Notes under the pieces: model-generated
Told to the model about the DNA's origin: nothing
Seen by the model: only the letters and a program-made list of their open reading frames with translations
Database searches by the model: none
Translations under genes and position numbers: made by a program
Origin: an uncultured Collinsella sp.
GTDB taxonomy: Bacteria; Actinomycetota; Coriobacteriia; Coriobacteriales; Coriobacteriaceae
Direction of reading: 5' to 3'
NCBI GenBank assembly: GCA_902496645.1
Contig: CABVBR010000001.1
Span: 1 to 41,451, forward strand
Length of the DNA: 41,451 nucleotides
Shown: positions 31,966-41,000 of the stretch, one piece after another
Position numbering within the stretch: position 1 is the stretch's first letter
Layout: each line of letters begins with the position of its first letter

Positions 31966-33951
31966 TTAGTTCTGCGAGAAAAAAGGAAACTGACGGGGAT
32001 CCACCGGCGGATGCGGCATCGGGCCACCCTGGGGACTACCTTGCGAGCCGCCCTGACCGCCCATCATCTTATCGATGGCGTCCTGAACCTCGCCCTCGAA
32101 CTTTTTCATGCCCTCGTGCAAACGACGCTGACCGTCCTCAGAGCGCAGCTCCTCCATCTGCTCGGGCGAAATACCCAGCAGCTCACCCAAAATGCCCATC
32201 ATCTCACCGCGCATACGGTCACTCGTATCGTCGTCGGCAAAGCGACGCACCTCGGCGCGCGCCAGCGAATCGACCGTCATACGCTCCTTGCCGTTAAGCC
32301 CCAGGTCGGACCACGCGAGCATGTACGGCCAGGCGCGCTCGACAAACGAACGGGCTGAGACGATCGACGCCGTCGGCAGCATGCGGCGGGCGGCCTCGCC
32401 CTGACGCACGAGCATCAGCAGCAGCGAGCAGGCCTCAGGCTTGCCAGCGGCCATCGGGATGTCGTCGAAAGATCGATTGCGGTCCACGTGCGCCTCGAGC
32501 GCGCCATCGACCTCACCCGGCTCAAGCCCGCCGAGCAGCTGTGCCGCGCGGTCGAGCATATCGACCGGACCGTCGAGCGTCGAGAGCGCCTGCGCCAGCA
32601 CTCGCTCCATACAATCTTCCACCGCGTTGAGCGTCACGAGCTCTTGGGGCACCACGGCAGACGTGCGATTGCGCACACGCGCCACAAACTCAAGCGTCGA
32701 CAGGTACACATCGCCAAAGGGCGCGTAATCGCCCTGGTAGCCGCCGCAAAGCGCCGGCGCCGCCAGCGCGTACTCGGTTTTGGACAGCGGGCTCAGCGCC
32801 ATCGCACCCAGCTCGAGCGCCGTGTCCTCCAGCATGAGGCCCAGCGTGCGCGAGCGCAGACGCTCGGCATCGCCCGCCGACACGTCGCGATCGAGCACAC
32901 GCGCCGCATCCGGTGCATCGCGCTCGACGGTGCGAATGTGCAGACGCTCGGCGATGGCGCGGACGGCGGCACAGCGGGCAGCCTCGGCCTCTTCCTGCGC
33001 CGGCGTAAAGATACGGTTGCGCCCCAGCACCAGGCCAATCACATTACGCGGGCCCAGAGCGTCGACGGCCAGCGCCGCCAGCAGGGACGACGGCAAGTCG
33101 CCCTCGAGCGCCACCACAGCACGCGACGCACCGTGGGCTCGGGCGTTGTCGCGCACGGCGAGCACCAGCGCCTGCCACAGCCACTCCTCGGAACGGAACT
33201 CGGGCAGTTCGTGATCTTCCAGGGCATCGAGCATCACGCCGCGCTGAATCTCCTGAACCAGCAGGCTCTCCTCAAAACACGGCGCCTGGGCCACCACGCG
33301 ACCACAGTCGTCGAGCACAAACGAACCGCCGGTATACACCGACTCGTCATAGGCACCGACCGGCGCCATGCAGGCAAACCACACGCTGCGCTTGGATGCG
33401 ATCTTGCGGTAGGCGCCGCTGCGTACGGCGGCAATGGCAGCAGTCTCGCGGTCGGTCATGTCAAACGCGTTGAATTGGAAATACGCAATGAGGTCAACAC
33501 CGGTCGGCAACATCTCGAGTTCGCGGTCCAAGTCAAAAATCACGGCAATGCGCACGCCGTCCACGTCGAACACCGGCGGCGCCCAACGCGTGTCGTTGTT
33601 CTCACCACGCTGCAGGGCAATGCTCGAACGTGCCGGCACCACATGACCGTCCTTGAGCATCATGTAGTCGAGCAGCGGCTGGCCCTCAAACGAAACCGCC
33701 GCGGGCACGATGCAGATCATGTCAAGCTCCTGGATACGCTCGGCGACACCAGTCAAGCCGGCAAGCATGTCGTGCTCAAAGTCGGCAGTGCCCACCAGGC
33801 CCCCGGGCATGGCGCCCATAAAGAGCGGAGCCGGAACGCACAGCACGCGCGCCCCGCGCTCGTGGGCCAGACGAGCCTGGTCCTCGATGCGGCCGCAAAT
33901 GCCCTCAATATCACCCAGGCGCATATCGATCTGTGCAAGCGCGAGCTTCAT
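31966..33951 (-). CDS. Catalytically degenerate homologue of glutamine-dependent NAD synthetase
   Basis: A 661-residue protein with the two-domain layout of glutaminase-type NadE: a nitrilase-like N-terminal half (MKLALAQIDMRLGDIEG...) and an NAD-synthetase-like half (SSLLAALAVDALGPRNVIGLVLG, KTEYALAAP, GDYAPFGDVYLSTLEFVARVRN, VVPQEL). Key residues are missing. The nitrilase Glu lies in PAPLFMG where PE is expected. The catalytic Cys motif ICED is replaced by IFDLD. The synthetase loop SGGxDS is replaced by EGDLPSS. About 80 extra residues at the C-terminus are Gln/Gly/Pro-rich. The frame is intact over the full length, so it is retained as a protein, perhaps regulatory or structural, and not an ordinary NAD synthetase. 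The ATG at 33951 starts the nitrilase domain correctly. Confidence 0.8.
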   Translation of the reverse strand: MKLALAQIDMRLGDIEGICGRIEDQARLAHERGARVLCVPAPLFMGAMPGGLVGTADFEHDMLAGLTGVAERIQELDMICIVPAAVSFEGQPLLDYMMLKDGHVVPARSSIALQRGENNDTRWAPPVFDVDGVRIAVIFDLDRELEMLPTGVDLIAYFQFNAFDMTDRETAAIAAVRSGAYRKIASKRSVWFACMAPVGAYDESVYTGGSFVLDDCGRVVAQAPCFEESLLVQEIQRGVMLDALEDHELPEFRSEEWLWQALVLAVRDNARAHGASRAVVALEGDLPSSLLAALAVDALGPRNVIGLVLGRNRIFTPAQEEAEAARCAAVRAIAERLHIRTVERDAPDAARVLDRDVSAGDAERLRSRTLGLMLEDTALELGAMALSPLSKTEYALAAPALCGGYQGDYAPFGDVYLSTLEFVARVRNRTSAVVPQELVTLNAVEDCMERVLAQALSTLDGPVDMLDRAAQLLGGLEPGEVDGALEAHVDRNRSFDDIPMAAGKPEACSLLLMLVRQGEAARRMLPTASIVSARSFVERAWPYMLAWSDLGLNGKERMTVDSLARAEVRRFADDDTSDRMRGEMMGILGELLGISPEQMEELRSEDGQRRLHEGMKKFEGEVQDAIDKMMGGQGGSQGSPQGGPMPHPPVDPRQFPFFSQN

Positions 33952-33987
33952 GGCTCAGCCCTTTCCGTCGTAAACCATCGAAATCGT

Positions 33988-34022
33988 AGTAAAAGCGCCG
34001 GCCGCATAATGCAGTCGGCGCT
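33988..34022 (-). terminator. Terminator of the superoxide reductase gene
   Basis: AGCGCCG (34022-34016 read on the minus strand) pairs with CGGCGCT (34000-33994), with an inner GCAT/ATGC pair and a TTTTACTAC tail. Confidence 0.75.
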
Positions 34023-34068
34023 CGCATGTGCATATGCTAGCTATGATACCCCGAGCGGGGGCGCGCTC

Positions 34069-34431
34069 CTAGAATGTCGCGGACCACAGCCCGTGCAGGT
34101 TGCAGTAGGCATAGACGGTACCGGTCTTGGAACCGCCGGCAAAAAACGTCGCGGGCTTCATGCCGGGCTCAAGGTAATGGACCTCTAAGCGGCCCTCGGC
34201 CTCAAGGGCGATCCACTCAATATAGTGCTCGGGCAGGCTGGGGTGCTCGACCGAGCCCACGCGTGCGCGAATCACGTGACCGTCGCGCTCGGTCTCGACA
34301 ACAGGCACGTGCTTCTCGTGCGCCGCGTCCTCAGTGTTTGCGGTCAGTTCCGTGCAACCGGCAGGGGTTGCAACGTCGTTGCCCAGGGCGGCAATGAGCT
34401 TGCCATTGGGGTCCTTAAAGAATTTCGCCAT
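34069..34431 (-). CDS. Superoxide reductase (desulfoferrodoxin family, class lacking centre I)
   Basis: A 120-residue superoxide reductase that reduces superoxide to hydrogen peroxide at a non-haem iron in the cytoplasm of anaerobes. The iron ligands are visible: His in AAHEKHVPVVE, two His in SVEHPSLPEHYIEWI, and Cys and His in YCNLHGLWSATF. The N-terminal Cys4 desulforedoxin domain of classical desulfoferrodoxins is not present as a metal site; only one Cys (AGCTEL) remains in that part. AAGGAG lies six bases before the ATG at 34431, and upstream extension is unlike the family. It lies between the NadE-like gene and the SNF2 helicase. Confidence 0.93.
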   Translation of the reverse strand: MAKFFKDPNGKLIAALGNDVATPAGCTELTANTEDAAHEKHVPVVETERDGHVIRARVGSVEHPSLPEHYIEWIALEAEGRLEVHYLEPGMKPATFFAGGSKTGTVYAYCNLHGLWSATF

Positions 34432-34581
34432 GATGTTCTCCTTTGCTGATGTGCCAATGTTCTTAATGGTTCTTATGCCCAAAGGCAGACAAACCATCCA
34501 CGGCATTGCAAATGAACACATAACGGGCGGGGACGATGGGGCAGCGTGTGCCATCCGCCCTGGCGGCCCCACCCGAGCGGG

Positions 34582-37500
34582 TTAGCGCCCGTCGCCGCCC
34601 AGCAGTGCCAGAACATCTTCGCGGGTAAACAGCGCCGACGAGATGCCGTCGCCGCCGAGCACGCTGTTGACCAGGTCGCGTTTGGACTCCTGCATCTGCA
34701 TGATGCGTTCCTCGATCGTGTCCTTGGCGATGAGCTTGTACACGGTCACGGTATGTTGCTGGCCAATACGATGCGCGCGGTCGGTCGCTTGGTCCTGCGC
34801 CGCCACGTTCCACCACGGGTCGTAGTGGATGACCACGTCGGCCGCCGTCAGGTTGAGGCCCACGCCGCCCGCCTTGAGCGAAATCAAAAAGACCGGAACC
34901 TCGCCCGCTTGGAACTGCGCGACCATCTTGGCGCGGCTCTCCTTAGACGAAGCGCCCGTGAGCTTAAGGAAGGCGATGTCCTCCTTGGCCAAGCGCTTAC
35001 CGATGATATCGAGCATACCCGTAAACTGGCTGAACAACAGGATGCGATGCCCGCCGTCGAGTGCGCCGTGCACGAGCTCCATGCACGTATCGAGCTTGGC
35101 GCTCCCCGCCTTGTAATCCTCGTAGTGTAGACGCGGGTCGCAGCAGATCTGACGCAGTTTGGTGAGCTCGGCGAGCACCTTGAGCTTGTCTTTCTTAAAC
35201 TCGGATGCCTCGCGGTGCTGCACCTGCTGGGCGATGCGGTCCTGGTTGGCCAGGTAGAGCTTGCGCTGCTCGCCGGTAAGCTGCGCCATGACGGTGTCTT
35301 CGATCTTCTCGGGCAGGTCGGCCACCACGTCTTCCTTAACACGGCGCAGCACAAACGGCGACACGAGCGCCTGCAGGCGAGCGGCGCTATCGCCCTCGGC
35401 ATGCTCGACGGGGCTCTCAAAGCGCTTGGCAAACGACTCGCGCGTCCCCAAAAGGCCCGGCATCAAAAAGTCGAAGATGCTCCAGAGCTCGGACAGGCGG
35501 TTTTCGATGGGCGTGCCCGTCAGGGCGAAGCGCGCGCCGGCAGGCAGGCGCTTTGCGGCGCGCGCCACCTGCGTGAGCGGGTTTTTAATGTACTGGGCCT
35601 CATCGAGCACCACGCGGGCAAAGTCCTGCTCGACGTACTCGTCGATATCGCGGCGCATAAGGTCATACGACGTTACAACCACGTTGTGCTCGGCCACGCC
35701 GGCGATCTGCACGCGGCGTTGAGCCTTGGCGCCCACAATGGCACACACATCGAGCGACGAGGCGAAGCGCTCCAGCTCGGCGGTCCAGTTGTACACAAGC
35801 GACGCAGGGCACACCACAAGCGTGGGCTTGGTGTCCCCCGCCTCCACGCGCGCCAGAATATGCGCGATCATCTGGAGCGTTTTGCCCAGGCCCATGTCGT
35901 CGGCCAAGATGCCACCAAGGCCCAGGTGTTCGAGCGAGCCGAGCCACTGGTATCCGTCGACCTGGTAGCCGCGCATCGTTGCCTTGAGCGATGCCGGCAC
36001 CGTAAAGTCCATCTTGCCGAGCGTGTCCAGGCGCTCGACGGTACGGCGGAACGCAGCGTCGCGATCGGCCTCGAGCGCCGGCGTGCGTGCGAGCATGCTA
36101 TCGACAAAAAGGGTGCTCGACGCGGGGAGCGACACGCCGTCGAGCAGATCGACGGCATCGACACCAAGATCTTCGGCAAGGCCAAACGCGGCGCGCGCTC
36201 CCTCATCCAGGCGCACGATGTCGCCGGACGTCAGGCGCGCAAACGTCTGGTGGCGCTTGTACGAGTTCAGATAGATGGCAAGATCTGCCGCCGAAAGCCC
36301 GCTCGCGCCCAGCTCGACATCGAGCAGATTGCTCTTGACGGTCGCACGAACCGAGAGCTTGGGCGCGGGACGCACCGAAATCTGGCGCAGACGGTCGCTG
36401 AGCATGACCTCACCCAGCTCGGACAGGGCGGACAGACCCTCGGTCAGCAGGCAGAACAAGCTCTCATCATCGCGCTCCTCAAACGCCAGACCACCCTCGT
36501 AGAAATCGAAGTACAGAGCCGCCGTATCCATAACGCGAAACTCCGCCACCTCGTCGCGGGGCGGCACGCCGGGACGTTGCTCTTCAAAGGGACTGCCCGG
36601 AGCACCCAGGCCAAAGAGATCCGCCGACCAGTCGCCGTAGGTAACCGTAATTTTGCAGGTCACGAGCCCATCGCCGACACCGATCGCCATAGCAAAGCTC
36701 GGCTCGGGTGCCACGGTATCGAGCGCGGCGGGCGCGGTGAGGTCGGTGTAGTCGCGCAAAATGGGCAGCGCCATACGGCAGAACTCACCCACCTGCTCGG
36801 CGGCAATATGGGCGGGCGTGCGGCACGGCAGCAAGCGCGACAAAAAAGGTGCGGCATGCTGAGCAAATGCAGCGTCGGTACGGCGCGCGCGGCGCGTGTC
36901 AACCAAGTAGGCGGCATCGCCCGACGCAAAGCAGTACATATCGGCGGGCAGGCGCAGGTCATAGCTACCACCAGCCGCCGGCGCGATTTTGGCGGCAAGC
37001 AGCGGTGGGCGCTTAGCGGATGCCTCGTCCTCCCCTTGCGGAGACAGCTCAACCGCCACGTCGTAGGTGCGATGCGTCGTCATCCCCCGCGACCAGGCGG
37101 GCTCAAAGGAGATGGTCTGGCCGCGCAGCAGGTCCAGCACATATACGATGCTATGCTCGGACAGCGGCAACTGACGCTCGGCGACAAAACCGCTGCGGGC
37201 AAAGTCGTACGACGCCGAACGCGAGCTTGTGATGTCATCGAGATAGGCAACTGTCGTCGCAACAAGGTTGAACAGCTTTGCCGATGTTTCGTCAAAGGCC
37301 TCAGGTGAATGGACAAACGTGAGCTTCTTGCCATAGGAGAACGTGCCGCCGCGCACGTAGGCATCGGCCATGCCGTCGATGTCCTTGACCACGTAGGAGA
37401 CCGATCCACAGCGAATGCGGAACTCGAGCGCCCAGCTAAAGCGGTCAGCGAACAGCGGATTGTAGTACGGCACCAACGAGGGCTCCAACGCCGCTTTGGG

Positions 37501-38046
37501 GGCGTCGGGATCAACGGCACCGGCAAGCTTGCGGCGCATGCTCGCCAGCTCATCCATGCGCGCGTCCGAAAGATCGGAAAGCGCCGCCACAAGGCTCGGG
37601 CTCGTGGGGACGGGCGCCGGGAAGGGAAAGTTGGGGTTGACGGCCGGCGCGGCGGACGCGGCGCGCGCGGGCTGTTTCGGCTGCGCCGTAAACGTGCGAA
37701 CCGGTGTGCGCAAACCTTCGACGGGCTCGGCGCCGCTGGCATCCAAATACGCCAGCGCCGTGGCAATAGCGTGCTTACACATACCGGGATAGCGGTATGC
37801 GGCGGGGCAGTCGCAGTCGTAGTCGATAACCTCGTGCTCGTCCATGTCGAGCGCCACGTGCGTCTTGTACAGGTCACCGCGCGAGCCGCGCACCGTGCCC
37901 TCGACCGTCACGTTTTTGGAGAAGCGCGAGCCGCTGTCCTCGATCGACAGCACGGCACCGTTGAGCATGAGCGAACGCCCCTTCATAAAGGTGCCGCTCA
38001 ACGCCGCCTCTTTGCGAAGCGCCTGCACAAACGTCCCCTGCGCCAT
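34582..38046 (-). CDS. SWIM-domain SNF2-type DNA helicase
   Basis: A 1154-residue Swi2/Snf2-family ATPase. The N-terminal SWIM zinc finger is at about residues 73-98 (CDCPAAYRYPGMCKH). A large family-specific region follows to about residue 680. The SNF2 motor starts with DDMGLGKTLQM (Walker A, about residue 719), VVTSYDLMRRD, DEAQYIKNP (Walker B, about 814) and ALTGTPIENRLSELWSIFDF. The helicase C-terminal lobe has LLFSQFTGMLDII, SLKAGGVGLNLTAADVVIHYDPWWN and QATDRAHRIGQ. I chose the ATG at 38046 because GGAGG lies just before it; a start at 38064 is weaker. It lies 28 bases after dnaE, so it is probably co-transcribed. Role in repair or remodelling is inferred from the family. Confidence 0.93.
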   Translation of the reverse strand: MAQGTFVQALRKEAALSGTFMKGRSLMLNGAVLSIEDSGSRFSKNVTVEGTVRGSRGDLYKTHVALDMDEHEVIDYDCDCPAAYRYPGMCKHAIATALAYLDASGAEPVEGLRTPVRTFTAQPKQPARAASAAPAVNPNFPFPAPVPTSPSLVAALSDLSDARMDELASMRRKLAGAVDPDAPKAALEPSLVPYYNPLFADRFSWALEFRIRCGSVSYVVKDIDGMADAYVRGGTFSYGKKLTFVHSPEAFDETSAKLFNLVATTVAYLDDITSSRSASYDFARSGFVAERQLPLSEHSIVYVLDLLRGQTISFEPAWSRGMTTHRTYDVAVELSPQGEDEASAKRPPLLAAKIAPAAGGSYDLRLPADMYCFASGDAAYLVDTRRARRTDAAFAQHAAPFLSRLLPCRTPAHIAAEQVGEFCRMALPILRDYTDLTAPAALDTVAPEPSFAMAIGVGDGLVTCKITVTYGDWSADLFGLGAPGSPFEEQRPGVPPRDEVAEFRVMDTAALYFDFYEGGLAFEERDDESLFCLLTEGLSALSELGEVMLSDRLRQISVRPAPKLSVRATVKSNLLDVELGASGLSAADLAIYLNSYKRHQTFARLTSGDIVRLDEGARAAFGLAEDLGVDAVDLLDGVSLPASSTLFVDSMLARTPALEADRDAAFRRTVERLDTLGKMDFTVPASLKATMRGYQVDGYQWLGSLEHLGLGGILADDMGLGKTLQMIAHILARVEAGDTKPTLVVCPASLVYNWTAELERFASSLDVCAIVGAKAQRRVQIAGVAEHNVVVTSYDLMRRDIDEYVEQDFARVVLDEAQYIKNPLTQVARAAKRLPAGARFALTGTPIENRLSELWSIFDFLMPGLLGTRESFAKRFESPVEHAEGDSAARLQALVSPFVLRRVKEDVVADLPEKIEDTVMAQLTGEQRKLYLANQDRIAQQVQHREASEFKKDKLKVLAELTKLRQICCDPRLHYEDYKAGSAKLDTCMELVHGALDGGHRILLFSQFTGMLDIIGKRLAKEDIAFLKLTGASSKESRAKMVAQFQAGEVPVFLISLKAGGVGLNLTAADVVIHYDPWWNVAAQDQATDRAHRIGQQHTVTVYKLIAKDTIEERIMQMQESKRDLVNSVLGGDGISSALFTREDVLALLGGDGR

Positions 38047-38074
38047 CACTTCCTCCAATCTCACCCGGGGTAGC

Positions 38075-41000
38075 TTAGATCACCGTCACGCGACCCTGGT
38101 TACCCACAATGGCCTTGGACTCGGCCAGCAGCGGAATCGAACGCGCGTTGACCTTGGCAGGTACCTCGGCACGCAGCACGCGCCCGTCCACCTGCTCGAT
38201 AAAGATCTCCACGCGGTCGCCGCCCGGGTTGGCGGTAAGCACCGTGGCAAGACGCGCCATATTGCCCTGGCTAAAGCGGCTGTTGGGCACCATGACCTCA
38301 AACACCTTGGGCTTGTTGTTCTCCTCGTTAAGCTCGAGCGGCACGATCTCCTGCGCGATGATCTGGTCGCCGCGGTCCGAGCGCTCGAGCTTGCCCTTAA
38401 TGCGCACAAAGGCATCGGACAGCTGCGCGCCGGTCTCGGGATCGACCTCGCCGTACAGGTACCCCTCGGCCTCTTTATAGGTCTTGGGGAACACGACGAC
38501 GGTGGCCTCGCCTTCCATGTCCTCGAGCTGCACGATGCCCATGGGGTCACCGTTTTTGGTCACGCGCTTGGACACGCTCGAGACCATGCCGGCCCACCAC
38601 AGCGCCTTGCCCTCGGGAATCTCCTGGTTGATGGTGCCGCCCGTAGGATTCTGAACTTCGTAGCCGGTGTCGATCTGCGAGAACGAGAAGTCACGCGCCT
38701 TGGCTAGTGCATACTCAAACGGGCGCAGCGGATGGTCCGAGACATAGATGCCCAGAACCTCTTTCTCCTGGCTCAGCTTGAGGTGTCGGTCCCATTCCTG
38801 GCCGTCCGGATCGGGCACGCTGACCTCGAAGCCCGAGCCCTCAACGTCGCCAAACATATCAAAGAACGACGTCTGACCGCTCGCGCGATCCTTCTGGCGC
38901 TTCACCGCGGCATCGATGATGTTCTCGGGGTTGTTCTTATCCACAAAGTGCATCATCTGGCGACGCGGATACCCCGTGGAGTCGAAGGCGCCTGCCTTGA
39001 TGAGCGATTCGATCACGCGGCGGTTGGCCTGGCTCGAGTCCACGCGCTCCACAAAGTCGTGCAGCGTCTTAAACGGGCCGCCCGCCTCGCGCTCGGCGAT
39101 AATCGCCTGCGCCACGCCGGTGCCCACGCCGCGGATGCCGGCCAGACCAAAGCGCACGCCTTCCTTGGTAGCCGTGAACTCGGTGCCGGACTCGTTGACA
39201 TCTGGCGACAGCACGGGAATGCCGTCGTGACGGCACGCCGAGACGTAATGCACGATCTTATCGGTCTTGCCCGTATAGGACGTCAGAACGGCCGCCATGT
39301 ACTCGTGCGGATAATGCGCCTTGAGCCACGCCGTCTGCATAACCAGGATGGCGTAGCCGGCAGAGTGCGACTTGTTAAAGGCGTAAGACGCGAACTCGAG
39401 AACATCGTCCCAAATCTTCTGGGCGACCTCGCGCGTGTAGTTGTTCTTGATAGCGCCGTTCATCCAGTGGTCGTAGGTGGTCTCGTCCGAGCCATCCTCC
39501 CAGTGCAGCACCGTCGACGTGAGCAGTTTGATCTTCTTCTTAGCCACGGGCTTACGGATACGCGAGTCCGATTCGCCCTTGGAGAAGCCGCACATCTCGA
39601 CGGAGATGAGCATAACCTGCTCCTGGTAGACCATGGTGCCGTAGGTTTCGCCCAGGATGTCGTCCAGACGGTCGTCGTAGGAGACCGCCGGCTCCTTGCC
39701 GTTCATACGGTTGATGTAGGACGAGACCATGCCGGCGCCCAGCGGGCCCGGGCGGTACAGAGCGATCAATGCTACGACGTGCTTGTACTCGGTGGGCTTC
39801 ATGTTCTTGATCGTGGCCGTCATGCCGGCGGACTCGACCTGGAAGACGCCGGCGGTGTGGCCGGAACCCATGAGCTTAAAGATCTCGGGATCGTCAAAGG
39901 GGATCTCTTCCTCTTTGATGTCGATGCCGAAGTTCTTTTTGATGTTTGCCTTGGCCTTGGAGATAACCGTCAGCGTGCGCAGGCCCAAGAAGTCCATCTT
40001 GAGCAGGCCCATGTCGGCAACGGTATGGCCCTCGTACTGGGTAATCTCGACGCCGCCCTTGGTGTCGAGCTTGGTGGGCACATGCTCGTTGACGGGGTCG
40101 CGGCAGATCAGAACGGCGCACGCGTGCACGCCCTCGCCACGGGTGAGGCCCTCAATCGAGAGCGCCGTGTCGATGATGCGGCGGGCGTCGTCATCCTTTT
40201 TATAGGCCTCGGCAAAGTCGGGGTTAAACAGGTCCTCTTTGCCGGGTTGCTTTTCGAGCACCTGCTTGAGCTTGACCTTGGGGTCGCTCGAGACCATCTT
40301 GGACAGACGCTGGCCCATGTAGACCGGGTAGTCCAGGACGCGCGCGGCGTCGTTGATGGCCTGCTTGGCCTTAATGGTCGAGTAGGTGATGACGTGGGTG
40401 ACCTTCTCGGGGCCGTAGAGCTGGCGAACGTGCTCCACGACCTCGAGGCGCCGCTCATCGTCGAAGTCCATATCGATATCGGGCATCTCGGTACGCTGCG
40501 GGGACAGGAACCTCTCGAACATCAGGCCGTTCTCGAGCGGGTCGAACGCGGTGATGTTCATGGCGTAGGCGACGATAGCGCCGGCGGCCGAGCCACGGCC
40601 GGGGCCGACGCCGATGCCGTTGTCCTTGGCCCATTGCACGTACTCGGCAACGATGAGGAAGTAGGCGGCAAAGCCCTTGTCGCAAATGACCTTGTATTCG
40701 TACTCAAAGCGCTCTTTGATGTTGACGCCACCGATTTCGCGTGTGGCCCAGTCATCGCCATAGTGTTGGCGCAGGCCCTTCTCGCACTCGCGGCGGAACT
40801 GGCTCTCGTGCGTCTCGCCGGGGTCGAGCAGCGGGAAGCGCGGCAGGATGATGGAGTCCCAGTCCAGCTCCACGTAGCACTTGTCGGCGATCTCGAGCGT
40901 GTTGTCGCAGGCCTCGGGGCAATACGGGAACATCGCCCGCATCTCCTCCTCGGTCTTCATGTAAAACTCCGAGCCGGTCATGCGCATGCGGTTGGGGTCG

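Noticed and set aside
32488..34188. Plus-strand open frame of 566 codons
   Set aside because: Antisense to the NadE-like gene; no motif and no ribosome site.
35215..37308. Long plus-strand open frame of 697 codons
   Set aside because: It is antisense to the SNF2 helicase gene, has a composition rich in His/Arg/Gln and no recognisable motif.
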